The notes: a model not told the origin generated them from the sequence alone. Positions 18,262 through 27,854 are shown, counted from the stretch's first letter. The stretch is DNA of 64,000 nucleotides from Chitinophaga rhizophila (GCF_019492185.1 NZ_JAICCF010000008.1:1-64000); one strand, 5' to 3'. Numbers and translations: made by a program.

Positions 18262-18442
18262 AGAATAACGGGTTATTTTAAGGAAAAATGAGGGCTTTTC
18301 GTAGTATGACAATTCAGAGATCACCATACTTTGATAAAAATTACAGAAATTTTCCCGGTTTATTAGTATACCGGCATAAATTCTTTACCTGAATACGACA
18401 CATATCAGCCATCTGATTTTCAAATATCTGCTTATCTGCAAC

Positions 18443-19006
18443 TTACATATGTAACCTGCTAAGCGTCTCCCGGGTTACGCCCAGATATGCGGCTATAAGC
18501 GCTTTGGGTACACGCTGAAAAAGGGTAGGATACTGGTTTAATAACTGCTGATACCTCGATTGTGCATCATTCTTCAATAAGGCCATCACCCTGCTTTGCA
18601 TACTGATAAAGCCTGCCGTCACCTTCAACCGGCAGAAACGCTCATACTGCCAGATCTCATTACATAAACGCTTCCTGTCATCATATGAGATGTATAACAA
18701 CTCTACATTCTCCAGGCACTGAATGGTAAAGGACGACGGAGTGTCATTATGTAATGCCTGATAATCAGATGCCCACCAGTTCTCCATCGAAAACTGAAGA
18801 ATATGCTCTTTGCCATTATCATCTACCAAAAAGGTTTTTAATAGCCCCTTAATTACAAAATATTCATGATTGACCGTGTCTCCCGGTTGCAGTATGATAG
18901 AGTGCTTTTTAAACCGCTTCTCACGAAAGCAAGCCGCAATACGCATATACTCTTCGTCCGTCAGCTCGGCCAGTTCCGCAAAATGTTTTCTCAGTGCCGG
19001 ATACAT
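18443..19006 (-). CDS. Crp/Fnr family transcriptional regulator
   Basis: 187 residues. An N-terminal cNMP-type beta-roll (HSIILQPGDTVNHEYFVIKGLLKTF) is followed by a dimer helix and a winged helix whose recognition helix reads GVTRETLSRL. The R-E-x-x-x-R pattern is the one that reads GTGA half-sites in CRP. No cysteine cluster for an Fe-S centre is visible. The HTH is close to the C terminus, making it slightly shorter than CRP. A perfect GTGA-N6-TCAC site lies 33 bp upstream, between this gene and the divergent DJ-1-like gene, so control of both genes is likely. Confidence 0.9.
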   Translation of the reverse strand: MYPALRKHFAELAELTDEEYMRIAACFREKRFKKHSIILQPGDTVNHEYFVIKGLLKTFLVDDNGKEHILQFSMENWWASDYQALHNDTPSSFTIQCLENVELLYISYDDRKRLCNEIWQYERFCRLKVTAGFISMQSRVMALLKNDAQSRYQQLLNQYPTLFQRVPKALIAAYLGVTRETLSRLHM

Positions 19007-19038
19007 AAAAGTCAGTTAAACCCAGATGGAATATGTAA

Positions 19039-19054
19039 AGTGATCTACATCACA
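19039..19054. promoter_or_regulatory. CRP-like operator in a divergent promoter region
   Basis: AGTGATCTACATCACA contains GTGA-N6-TCAC, the symmetric CRP consensus. It lies between the Crp-family regulator and the DJ-1-like gene. Its centre is about 65 bp before the expected start of the DJ-1-like transcript, close to the class I activator position. Confidence 0.75.
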
Positions 19055-19075
19055 GCAAATCCGTGAGGTAGGTCC

Positions 19076-19107
19076 TTTGCGCAAGGTACCATCTAAACCT
19101 AGCTTTG
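19076..19107 (+). promoter_or_regulatory. probable promoter of the DJ-1-like gene
   Basis: TTTG at 19076-19079 and TAGCTTTG at 19100-19107 are separated by 20 nt, matching the Bacteroidota -33/-7 promoter pattern, 13 bp before the start codon. Confidence 0.55.
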
Positions 19108-19120
19108 TAAAAAAATAAAT

Positions 19121-19894
19121 ATGAAAATGAAGAGCAGATATGTCCCGATATTACTGGCCCTGATATCCGTACTGGTACTACAAACAGCAACTGCGTTCGG
19201 ACAAAAAAACAAGAAAGTCCTGATAGTCGTTACCTCATTTTCCGCAATGAAGGATGGTACGCCAATGGGACTCTGGCTGGAAGAATTTGCAACACCTTAC
19301 TACGAATTGAAAGAAAAAGGTATCGAACTCGTAATTGCATCTCCCGCCGGAGGTAAAGCGCCTATCGATCCTAAAAGCACTACGCCGGATTACCTGACGG
19401 CTTCCGCCAGAAAATTCCTTGGCGACGCTGCAGCACAATCCGTATTAAACAATACCGTAAAATTAAGTGCAGTCAACGCCAAAGATTTTGACGCGGTATT
19501 CTATCCCGGCGGCCATGGTCCTATGTGGGACTTGCCAGATAATGCTAAGTCTATCACCTTAATTGAGGCTTTCGTTGAGCAACAGAAACCAGTAGCATTT
19601 GTATGTCACGCACCCGCAGTCTTGAAGAACGTAAAGACAAAGTCCGGCGCTTACCTCGTCAATGGTAAAACCGTTACCGGCTACTCTAATAAAGAAGAGC
19701 AGGACGGTCAGACTGTCAACGTGACGCCCTTTCTCCTGGAAGATATGCTGAAAGAACGCGGTGGTAAATTCGTTAAAAGTGAAACGCCCTGGGGGCCATT
19801 CGCCGTTCAGGACGGCTTGTTGATTACCGGACAGAATCCGGCATCTGCAGCGCCTACTGTACAGAAGTTGCTAACAGCACTATCTGCAAAATAA
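19121..19894 (+). CDS. exported DJ-1/PfpI family protein (Hsp31-like)
   Basis: 257 residues with an N-terminal signal sequence (ILLALISVLVLQTATAFG). The domain has the nucleophile-elbow cysteine C162 in FVCHAP, an upstream glycine-rich loop (YPGGHGPMWDL) and the early LEEFATPYY segment with the conserved Glu. Close relatives are glyoxalase III/chaperone-like Hsp31 proteins, which act on methylglyoxal and glycated products. Export makes a periplasmic detoxification role possible, but the activity is not proven by sequence. Divergent from a Crp-family regulator with a CRP-like site between. Confidence 0.88.
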   Translation: MKMKSRYVPILLALISVLVLQTATAFGQKNKKVLIVVTSFSAMKDGTPMGLWLEEFATPYYELKEKGIELVIASPAGGKAPIDPKSTTPDYLTASARKFLGDAAAQSVLNNTVKLSAVNAKDFDAVFYPGGHGPMWDLPDNAKSITLIEAFVEQQKPVAFVCHAPAVLKNVKTKSGAYLVNGKTVTGYSNKEEQDGQTVNVTPFLLEDMLKERGGKFVKSETPWGPFAVQDGLLITGQNPASAAPTVQKLLTALSAK

Positions 19895-19970
19895 ACCGGT
19901 ATTCCGGCACGGCCCGGAACTTCAAAACGATGATGTCGTCCAGATGTGCATCTTACGAAAAGCGGGAGTA

Positions 19971-20288
19971 CTAGCTTCGAACAAGGGACGGCCAAACGAC
20001 GAACAAGACGTGGACTTGAGGCAGGAAAAGGAATACGCTGAGGGGAGTACAGATAGTACTAGCTTCGAACAAGGGACGGCCAAGCGACGAACAAGACGTA
20101 GACTTGAAAGAGGAAAAGGAATATGCTGAGGGGAGTACAGATAGTACTAGCTTCGAACAAGGGACGGCCAAGCGACGAACAAGACGTGGACTTGAAACAG
20201 GAAAAGGAATACGCTGAGAGGAGTACAGATAGTACTAGCTTCGAACAAGGGACGGCCAAGCGACGAACAAGACGTGGACCTGAAACAA
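19971..20288. repeat. 88-bp tandem repeat array, three full copies and one partial
   Basis: Copies start at 19971, 20059, 20147 and 20235; the last stops after about 54 nt. Each begins CTAGCTTCGAACAAG, followed by GGACGGCCAAG and CGACGAACAAG, then ACGTGGACTTGA, then a unique-looking 40-nt tail ending GAGTACAGATAGTA. The core is the same as in the left-edge 55-bp array, less one 11-mer. Spacing is constant with no variable spacers, and the period is not a multiple of 3. It fills most of a 501-bp gap between the DJ-1-like and fatty-acid-hydroxylase genes. Confidence 0.93.
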
Positions 20289-20334
20289 TGAAATAATAAA
20301 CAAACGGCGAACCAGCCCGGTATAAACCTTTAGT

Positions 20335-20362
20335 AAAAAGTCATCCGAAAAGGTGGCTTTTT
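20335..20362 (+). terminator. possible terminator after the repeat array
   Basis: AAAAAG-CA-CC pairs with GG-TGG-CTTTTT around a GAAAA loop, with one mismatch and one bulge. It could end transcription coming through the repeats from the DJ-1-like gene. Confidence 0.5.
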
Positions 20363-20395
20363 ACTTTTGTACCTTAGTGGTACATTTATGAGGCC

Positions 20396-21079
20396 GTGAA
20401 TATCGAATACTTACTTAACTATCTGTTACACATGCCAATATGGGCATTGTGGCTTCTTTTCCTTGTAGAAAATCTACTGATCACCTGTAGTATTCTGCTG
20501 ATAGGTCGCTTCTTTCACAAAGATACGCCTACTTCCGCAGAATGGACGATGTGTATTATTACTAATATACTGAATACCGTCATTACATACGCCGGATTCT
20601 GGATGTGGAAACATCACATCATCCATATTACGACGGTATGGTCCTGGCAGGTCCTGCCCGATTTTTTGTTGCTGTTTATAGGGATGGATCTGTTGATGTT
20701 TCTATTCCACCTCACTATTCACAAGACCTTTTTGTATAAGGCAGTACATCAGCTACACCATGCATATACAGACCCTTCTCCTATAGATCTGTTTGTACTG
20801 CACCCCGTAGAAACTATCGGCTTTGGTGCTCTATGGCTGCTGTTGCTGGTAGTGTACCCTTTCAATTTTTATGCTGTCATGATCTATCTGACGGTAAATG
20901 TCATCTTCGGATTAGCAGGGCATCTGGGAGTAGAGCCGCTCCCCGTACAGGTACGTAATCTGCCGATTGTCAGATACCTGGGTACTTCTACATTTCACCA
21001 TCAGCATCACCAGGATATTAACTACAACTTTGGTTTCTATACCAGTATATGGGACCGGTTGTTTAAGACATACAAATAG
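20396..21079 (+). CDS. sterol desaturase/fatty acid hydroxylase superfamily protein
   Basis: 227 residues with four membrane helices. The di-iron histidine clusters of the superfamily are visible: HLTIH, then HQLHH, and near the C terminus FHHQHH followed by the usual N-x-G and IWDRLFKTYK ending. These enzymes hydroxylate or desaturate fatty acids, carotenoids or sterols. The start is GTG at 20396; the nearby ATG at 20388 meets a stop after two codons. TACTTTTG at 20362-20369 could be its -7 promoter element. Single gene ending at a strong terminator. Confidence 0.88.
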   Translation: MNIEYLLNYLLHMPIWALWLLFLVENLLITCSILLIGRFFHKDTPTSAEWTMCIITNILNTVITYAGFWMWKHHIIHITTVWSWQVLPDFLLLFIGMDLLMFLFHLTIHKTFLYKAVHQLHHAYTDPSPIDLFVLHPVETIGFGALWLLLLVVYPFNFYAVMIYLTVNVIFGLAGHLGVEPLPVQVRNLPIVRYLGTSTFHHQHHQDINYNFGFYTSIWDRLFKTYK

Positions 21080-21098
21080 TCGCTATGAATACAGGCTG

Positions 21099-21142
21099 AA
21101 AGACAAAAGGCTTCTGCAATACTGCAAAAGCCTTTTGTCTTT
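21099..21142. terminator. bidirectional terminator between hydroxylase and GH9 genes
   Basis: A perfect 15-bp stem (AAAGACAAAAGGCTT, 21099-21113, with 21128-21142) and a 14-nt loop, followed by TT. It lies between two convergent stop codons. Confidence 0.9.
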
Positions 21143-21158
21143 TAACTTATCGTTTTTT

Positions 21159-24146
21159 CTACTGCTGAATCAGGAGTTTGGAACTCATTATCTTTTTCGT
21201 CTTTGTACTTACATCTACATTGTAAATGCCGCTTGGAATAGCATCTGAGAGGCTGATAGTTTCATTTGCCTTCACTACTTTTCTCAGCATTACCCTGCCC
21301 GACATATCTGTCAATGTTACAATTACATTGCTGATAGATGGATCAGACACACGCACAGTGAATTGATGCTGCGTTACCGGATTAGGGAAAATGGCATTTG
21401 TCTGCTTGTCAACCACGCTGCCGCCCGCTGATCTTGCTGCTGTCGCTGCACCATTTGCCTCAAAGTGAGACCAGCCATACGAACCGACATAGTGGATGTA
21501 ATATTGGCCATTTACCTTCGGCGGCAGATTGTTAGACCAGGTATTTGTAAAGTCTACACCATTTATTTCGAGTTTGCTCAGGTTCCATGAGTTTACAAAC
21601 GAAATGTTACCTGATATTACATAACAGAACTCTCCTACACCTTCTTTCTTAAATGGTAATGTAGCAGGAGAAGGGTTGTCACAGCTACCCTGATTAGCAT
21701 CCTGTATGAAGTTGGCTGTAAGAGACAGGTTGCTGTTAACCGTCACGTTCACCGGATTCAGTGTATCCGTGATACTGCCGCTCCAGTTGCTGAAACGGTA
21801 TCCATTGCCAGGAGTAGCCGTTGCGCTTACTACCGTACCTTCGGTATACGTACCGCCGGCAGGGCTGAGCGACACTGAGCCGGTACCTGAAACTGCTGTC
21901 GTGATGGTGTACCGTTTTGGTGCCACTACATTGGATACATATAGTATGCTGCTATCCCGGAAGCTGCCATCTGCAGTAGTAGCTGTGATTACAACACGTC
22001 CTGCGGTTAATGCGGTTACTACCCCGGTACTGCTCACCGTGGCCCTTGCCGGCGTACCGGAAGTCCAGGTTACGGCTTTATTGGTCGCGTTGGATGGCGC
22101 TATTGTAGCAGTGAGTTGCAGCGTAGTATTGATGTTTAGTGTATCAATAGCAGGTACCACATCTACACCGGTAACTCTTACAACCTGCGTAGGCGTTGGT
22201 GTATTACCAAATACCAGTACATTGTCTACATACAGCGGGATATTATTGACCACTTTCAGATTGCCATCTACTCCCTGTGATGACCAGTCGTTAGTTGCAT
22301 TCCAGGCACTGGCGCTGGCTTCATATGGCAGGCGGATACGGATCTGTGATTCCTTTCTGGACTCACCCTGACCACCAGGCCATATCTTAATTGTGGGATT
22401 GTAAGTAACCTCTGTATAATAGATACTTGACGAAGTATTCCATTGCTGCAGGGGGGTAAATGTAACTTCTGCATTGTTGGAAGATATTACATAGTCCGAT
22501 GGCCTGTAACCGGCATTCAGACCTTCAGTAATATCGATGAACAGGCGGTAGGCATGTTTGGAAGCAATACGGGAAGGCCATGCCGTGTGATTATTGACCC
22601 ATACAGACCATTCTGTATAGGTAGGTCCGCTGCCATTAATTTTCGCCTCTATCAGAAACTCGCCGGTAGGCGTCTCCGGTACAGGGAAGTTGGTCAGCGG
22701 AGTACCGCCATGATCCTGAATCATTTTAGACAGCAATCCGGAGAAAGCTGCATTATAGTCACACGCCACTTCATTATTTACATAATTGCCACGATCGTCT
22801 GTATAGGAATCATCACGTCCAGGTCCACCAACCAGTGCACCATACAGAATATGGCGGGATTCAGTGGGGGGACCGTTCAGGTTATTTGACCAACAACCAT
22901 GGGCAGTGCGGTGGTGTGGTTTAGTAGGAGGATTAACGCCAAAACCGCATACATAGCTACGGTTATTGGGATTATTACCTAAGGCATAACTCATCTGCGA
23001 ATTAGCAAAAGAAGTATACTTAGCTGCTTTGGCGGCAGTAGTGGCTGCATCGCTGTAATAAGCAGCGACAAAGCTGGTATTAATTGCATATCTCAGTGCG
23101 CCCCAGGTATCGAGGAAGGCAAGTCCGCCGGGTGTATAACTGATACGTTGTCCGCTATAGCCATCTGTCCAGTAGTCAAGGTGTCTTTCTATATCCTGCT
23201 TGTACTGCGCTTTCCCAGTCAGTTTTGCCAGCAGGGCATAACACCCGTAGGATTTATCATCCCAGGCCAGTCCCCATTTGAAGGACTTGATAGTAGATTG
23301 CGGCTCTGTAGACAGATTTGCATAGTAGGTTTCTGCTTTTGTGAGCCATGCCGCATCGCCGGTAGCGCGGTACAGCCAGATGGCGCCCCATACCAGTTCA
23401 TCATTGTAACCGCTGAAGGATTGGTAGTAACTGGCAGCATCCGTTATAGCGCTGGTGTAGATACCACGGTAGTTATCTGCAAAGTTATACAACTGGATGG
23501 CATGCGTCAGTAGCGTAGCGCTGTAAGATGGGTCGTCCGTTTTAAATATCATGCTGGCAGCCGCCATTGCAGCCGCTGTTTCTGCAGCCAGTTCTGAGCC
23601 AGGGTGTGCCTGATCAATTTTGTATGCAGGACGGGCCATTGCCATTACTTCGGCAGATCCCCACCAGGCATGATCTGTACCTCCGTTGCCGACTTGTCCG
23701 TACAGCTCATTAGGAGCAGTATGGCAGCGGATGAAGTAGTCATTTACAAACCGGAGATTGCTTTTCAGGTATCTCATCTGACCGGAAGTATTGTATCCGG
23801 CGGGATAGTCAATAGCGCCCCAGGCAAGTACAGTAGCAGAGAATGCCATCGGGAAGTTGAACTTAACGTGGTCACCGGCGTCATACCATCCGCCGGTAAG
23901 GTTCTTACCTACATCACTGCCATCATTGAGAGCGGAATTACCACGCCAGGTAACGCGATTATCAGCAGGTAAAGCGCCCGATCGCTGGGCTTCGTAAAAG
24001 AACATGGACTTCTGGAGCACTTCCGCATAATTGTAGCTTTGTGCTTTGGTTTGTCTGAGGGAAACCATCATCAGGATGGTTAGGAACACAGGCAGGCATA
24101 GTTTTCCGCCGCCTCTTGTTCTCATGAGGGAAAATCTGGTTTTCAT
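21159..24146 (-). CDS. GH9 cellulase with CBM3-like, Ig-like and T9SS sorting domains
   Basis: About 995 residues from the preferred start MKTRFSLMRTR, which gives a signal sequence ending TKAQ; the frame reaches 24266. The GH9 catalytic domain (about 45-490) has the base motif DAGDHVKF (D89, D92), the H-containing PHHRTAHG and the proton-donor region NEVACDYNAAF. A CBM3-like cellulose-binding domain follows (NDWSSQG...YVDNVLVFG), then a BIG2 Ig-like repeat, a beta-repeat segment (GTGSVSLSPAGGTY), a further cellulose-binding-like module and a C-terminal type IX sorting domain (IFPNPV...). An endoglucanase sent to the cell surface or medium through T9SS. Confidence 0.93.
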   Translation of the reverse strand: MKTRFSLMRTRGGGKLCLPVFLTILMMVSLRQTKAQSYNYAEVLQKSMFFYEAQRSGALPADNRVTWRGNSALNDGSDVGKNLTGGWYDAGDHVKFNFPMAFSATVLAWGAIDYPAGYNTSGQMRYLKSNLRFVNDYFIRCHTAPNELYGQVGNGGTDHAWWGSAEVMAMARPAYKIDQAHPGSELAAETAAAMAAASMIFKTDDPSYSATLLTHAIQLYNFADNYRGIYTSAITDAASYYQSFSGYNDELVWGAIWLYRATGDAAWLTKAETYYANLSTEPQSTIKSFKWGLAWDDKSYGCYALLAKLTGKAQYKQDIERHLDYWTDGYSGQRISYTPGGLAFLDTWGALRYAINTSFVAAYYSDAATTAAKAAKYTSFANSQMSYALGNNPNNRSYVCGFGVNPPTKPHHRTAHGCWSNNLNGPPTESRHILYGALVGGPGRDDSYTDDRGNYVNNEVACDYNAAFSGLLSKMIQDHGGTPLTNFPVPETPTGEFLIEAKINGSGPTYTEWSVWVNNHTAWPSRIASKHAYRLFIDITEGLNAGYRPSDYVISSNNAEVTFTPLQQWNTSSSIYYTEVTYNPTIKIWPGGQGESRKESQIRIRLPYEASASAWNATNDWSSQGVDGNLKVVNNIPLYVDNVLVFGNTPTPTQVVRVTGVDVVPAIDTLNINTTLQLTATIAPSNATNKAVTWTSGTPARATVSSTGVVTALTAGRVVITATTADGSFRDSSILYVSNVVAPKRYTITTAVSGTGSVSLSPAGGTYTEGTVVSATATPGNGYRFSNWSGSITDTLNPVNVTVNSNLSLTANFIQDANQGSCDNPSPATLPFKKEGVGEFCYVISGNISFVNSWNLSKLEINGVDFTNTWSNNLPPKVNGQYYIHYVGSYGWSHFEANGAATAARSAGGSVVDKQTNAIFPNPVTQHQFTVRVSDPSISNVIVTLTDMSGRVMLRKVVKANETISLSDAIPSGIYNVDVSTKTKKIMSSKLLIQQ

Positions 24147-24486
24147 CGTATACCGTTTAAAGTAAAAAAAGTAAGGGACCAATGAGATAGAGAATCGGGC
24201 CTTAAATAGATATAATGGGTTGTTTAGGTTGTGTGCTTCTAATGTTGAATTGATATGGTACTGCAAGTTTACATGAATTAAATGCGATATCCAAGCACCT
24301 CAGAGACATATGGAGCACGGTTTTTTCTAACGTATTATATCTGAAGAGAAACAGGTGTAAAAAACATTTTTAGTCCATTTTACATGGCTAATTTGGACTC
24401 ACTTTACGGGAGCCTTTATTATATGTTTTTTATTTTACATATATTTACAGCTTATCCCTTTATGCCTGAAGATGCGCGTTTAACCT

Positions 24487-26805
24487 ATGAAGTTCTACTT
24501 ATTAGTCTTTTTAATAGTCCTGGTACAGGCCGCGTCAGGACAAGCGCCTGCCAATGATCTGGTGCAGGTATATTCAGCAAAGAACTTGGAAGCAGCTCAA
24601 AAGTCGCTATCCGCCGTCAGCAAATCTTATAAAATTATATACCGGCCGGCATTACAGCTGGTGTTACCACCTGTACAAGAGGTGAAAGACGCTACTCCTG
24701 CACAATTGGTTGATGGAGATATAGCTGCGAATCAAAATTATCTGCAGGATGCACTAAGCAAGCAGGTAGAAGAGAATCTGAAGAAGGCTAACGCTGAATT
24801 TGAAGCGTTACCGGATAAGGAAAAGACCATTCTGATACTGGATAATATAGTTGTAACGAGTGGACAGAAAGCCCCAGCCAATGAGGGTAAAGCTGTTATA
24901 CAGCACCTGAGTAAGCGTCAGTTTATTTTTGGAAAAGGTATTACAGCAGCGGTGGAAAATGCGATTGCTGGATGTACTCCCGTCAGTGTGCTAAATTTCA
25001 ATGACTTATCATTGGGTGAGAACGATAAGTACCTGAACGAGTATATAACGTTGTTGACTGCGGCGGCAGAGAAGACCCCCAATACAGAAGCACATATTGA
25101 TTACCCTTGGGGAAGTCCTGTTATAATCATGATTGTAGAGGGAACCGGGTACCTTCATATAGATCCTTCACTGGTGTTGAAACAGGCGGAGATGGATGCA
25201 CTGAAAAAGAGTATTATGGCGAATATAAAGGGTCTTTACGATCTATTGCCTGCGCCTGAGAATTATGTAGTCAAAGATGATAACTTCCAGTTTAATACAG
25301 CTGTAATATCGTATGCCTTCAAGCGTAATAAAGATGCAGAGATGGAAGCAGTATTTCTGAATGACGCCAGCAGAACCTGGACACTCAATGGCGACCCGAT
25401 GCCAACCGTTAGTGCCCAGGATTCCAGGTTTATCTTTACAGCCTTCAACGAAACGGCGGACGGCAAAGAGATATACAAGCTCAGGGACGGAGACAATATT
25501 ATGAAGATTAGTTCTGATATAGGAAAAGCCTATGTGGCAAAAGCGTATAGTACGAAAGATCCTGCAACACTGACAAAGTCTTTTGATATCAAGTTTGCGT
25601 ACAATAGCAGTAAACTGTTTCTGAAAGCATCTATCAGGGGGCAGCAACCAGTACGTATAGATTTTGGAAAGGTGATAGGAGAGGAGAATGGAAAAGCTAC
25701 TTTGGAAATAGGTGACGTAGTGGAGCTTTATCTTTTCAGGACGGTATCTGGTGAAGAAAAGTTAGTGACTACCTCTCTGTGGTCTGCTGATGGTGAAAAG
25801 TATGTCAATGCGGAGCATGCTACCGTGACCATCAAAAATGGCGTTAACGATATAGCTGTGAAAGTGGCTGAGGGCGAAAATGTCAATACAATTAAGTTTG
25901 CGTACAACAGGCCTCAGCAGAAGGAAATTGAGTTCTCTTTTGCCAATGTAGATCTGAGTAAGCTGCCGGCGAGTGATCGCTCTACTGCAAAATACTATTT
26001 TGAAGATGCCTTGAAAAAGATAGACGAGAAGAACAAAGATCTTTCCAGGTATTTTATCAGCAATAATGCAAGGATCCAGTCTTATATACTTCCAGGTAAT
26101 GATCCTTTGCTGGCAAGGCCATCCAGCGATGCAAAGAAAGTTTTGATGGGCTTTGCAGATAAGCAGATCGCTTTAAATTACAAATCAGACTATCTTGATG
26201 TCATCAATATAAAAACTAACAAAAGAGGTATTATAGAAGACGCGACGCTTGTTGTCAGGTTATATGGTAATGACCGGCAGTCATTGCTGAACGCAGCTGT
26301 CGATAAATCACCAGCCATACAGGATGCGGCTAATCTTATTCTGGACAGGCTGAGAAATACAGATCAGAAGATGTCTGGCAGGATCCGTAAATTGATAGAG
26401 GCCGGCACGTTAAAGGATGCAGATTTGAACGACTGTTATGAACTTATTCCGGATGATGCAGGAGTAATAACATCGTACTGCAAGATCATCAACAGTAAGA
26501 AATTGCTTTATCTGAACTATAATGGTATACTATTGATGGATGCAACACATCCGGTAACGATGGAGCATAGATTTACGAGTATTACAGCGCACGAAATGGT
26601 ACATCTGTATTACACTGCCCAGCATTACCATTCGGTGTTGAAGTGGCATGTCATCCGTAGTAAACAGTCAAAATACGGTTATAAGTTCGGAACAAGCCGT
26701 TGCAGTCAGGATGATGGGCATGAGGTCAACAATCCTGAAGATACTGCCACTTGTGATGAACAAACGAAATATATACCTCAAACGCAAGGAACACCAGTAC
26801 CATGA
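24487..26805 (+). CDS. secreted protein of unknown function with an HExxH motif
   Basis: 772 residues, family not recognised. A signal sequence (YLLVFLIVLVQAASGQ) opens it, followed by about 650 residues of mixed alpha/beta character with no known domain that I can name. Near the end is HEMVHLYY (H702, E703, H706), followed 45 residues later by NNPEDTATCDE, which could supply a third zinc ligand. This pattern suggests a metallopeptidase of the zincin type, as in DUF4157-like proteins, but the rest does not match any family I know. The stop overlaps the next gene's start (ATGA), so the two proteins are translated together. Confidence 0.75.
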   Translation: MKFYLLVFLIVLVQAASGQAPANDLVQVYSAKNLEAAQKSLSAVSKSYKIIYRPALQLVLPPVQEVKDATPAQLVDGDIAANQNYLQDALSKQVEENLKKANAEFEALPDKEKTILILDNIVVTSGQKAPANEGKAVIQHLSKRQFIFGKGITAAVENAIAGCTPVSVLNFNDLSLGENDKYLNEYITLLTAAAEKTPNTEAHIDYPWGSPVIIMIVEGTGYLHIDPSLVLKQAEMDALKKSIMANIKGLYDLLPAPENYVVKDDNFQFNTAVISYAFKRNKDAEMEAVFLNDASRTWTLNGDPMPTVSAQDSRFIFTAFNETADGKEIYKLRDGDNIMKISSDIGKAYVAKAYSTKDPATLTKSFDIKFAYNSSKLFLKASIRGQQPVRIDFGKVIGEENGKATLEIGDVVELYLFRTVSGEEKLVTTSLWSADGEKYVNAEHATVTIKNGVNDIAVKVAEGENVNTIKFAYNRPQQKEIEFSFANVDLSKLPASDRSTAKYYFEDALKKIDEKNKDLSRYFISNNARIQSYILPGNDPLLARPSSDAKKVLMGFADKQIALNYKSDYLDVINIKTNKRGIIEDATLVVRLYGNDRQSLLNAAVDKSPAIQDAANLILDRLRNTDQKMSGRIRKLIEAGTLKDADLNDCYELIPDDAGVITSYCKIINSKKLLYLNYNGILLMDATHPVTMEHRFTSITAHEMVHLYYTAQHYHSVLKWHVIRSKQSKYGYKFGTSRCSQDDGHEVNNPEDTATCDEQTKYIPQTQGTPVP

Positions 26806-27758
26806 CGAGAATATTAACAATATTGCTATGCCTGATGGTAAGCAATACCTGCTTGTTCGGACAACGGGTTTTAAGGGAGCGGGTACCTGACAGCCTGTCA
26901 AAGTACATCATATCCAAGGTAAATGACGCTATTTTGCAATACAGGGTTGATTATAATCCATCACTGACCGCGTCAGACAAGATCCTGAGGCAGGTAGACG
27001 GGCAGACTATATTCAGGGATCCGGCATGGATCTTATTTGAGGATCCTGAAGTCTTTGAGAGGCCGGAGTTATTGATGCAGGTATCCAGGTGGCCTGAGCA
27101 CAACCCGATACCTCACTATTATATCGTTACCAAGTGGGATAACAGGTTTGCTACAGACTATACGTACCGGCCTTACAAGGGCAAGCTGAGGGATACCTTA
27201 TCATCGAAGAAATATGACAGCTACAACAGTTTCTTCCCCCATGATGAGCGTTTTCTGGTATACTATGATGAAGGGAGGGATATTTTCAGGTATCTGAGTG
27301 GGAATTTCTTCCAGGATCGTATTAATGGCAGCTGGTATATATTCGGGTCATCGATGATCCCGGAGGTCCGGTTAGCGCAGTACGGAGTTCGTCCGGTTGA
27401 GCGTTTCCTTATCAAGCAGGATACCACGGTATATATCATGCCTGTATGTGCAGCTATTACCCATGGAACACCAGGTAGATTTGTAGTAAAGACATTGGAG
27501 CAATTCCCGTTTGACTACCTGGAGATCATCTATTATAGCAACAAGGCTGCTGAGACTGGAGATAGCAATGCCAGGCATTTTTATGAGATCAGGCAAGTGC
27601 GTGATTATACAAAAGGGTATCCGGCCGCGCGTCAGGTGATGCAGCCTACAGTTCGTTTGCTGGGTATGCGTGAAATAGCAGTATTAGAGCAGTATTATGG
27701 CGAGCCTGTGTATAACCTGGGAAATATTGATCCGGCAGGCCTTCCTGGCAATAAATAG
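26802..27758 (+). CDS. secreted protein of unknown function, partner of the HExxH protein
   Basis: 318 residues, not recognised. A signal sequence (ILTILLCLMVSNTCLFGQ) is clear. The remainder is rich in aromatic residues (HNPIPHYYIVTKWDNRF, GSWYIFGSSM) and has few cysteines. Its start overlaps the stop of the upstream HExxH gene by 4 nt, which indicates translational coupling and a shared role, perhaps as a propeptide, chaperone or substrate-binding partner. It could equally be a structural surface protein. No paralogue is seen in the window. Confidence 0.75.
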   Translation: MTRILTILLCLMVSNTCLFGQRVLRERVPDSLSKYIISKVNDAILQYRVDYNPSLTASDKILRQVDGQTIFRDPAWILFEDPEVFERPELLMQVSRWPEHNPIPHYYIVTKWDNRFATDYTYRPYKGKLRDTLSSKKYDSYNSFFPHDERFLVYYDEGRDIFRYLSGNFFQDRINGSWYIFGSSMIPEVRLAQYGVRPVERFLIKQDTTVYIMPVCAAITHGTPGRFVVKTLEQFPFDYLEIIYYSNKAAETGDSNARHFYEIRQVRDYTKGYPAARQVMQPTVRLLGMREIAVLEQYYGEPVYNLGNIDPAGLPGNK

Positions 27759-27854
27759 CGCTATAGCAGGAAGGGTAGGAAGTGTCGAAAATTATGGGTA
27801 TAAAGTGTAACTTTTGAGGGTATTTTTCCGTTCTAAGATAAACCTATATTGTGT

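Noticed and set aside
19944..20259. Open frames of about 60-66 codons on both strands inside the 88-bp repeats
   Set aside because: They arise from the repeat itself, shift frame from copy to copy because 88 is not a multiple of 3, and encode no recognisable protein.
19971..20288. CRISPR array
   Set aside because: The repeats are directly tandem with nearly identical full units and no variable spacers, and no cas genes lie nearby.
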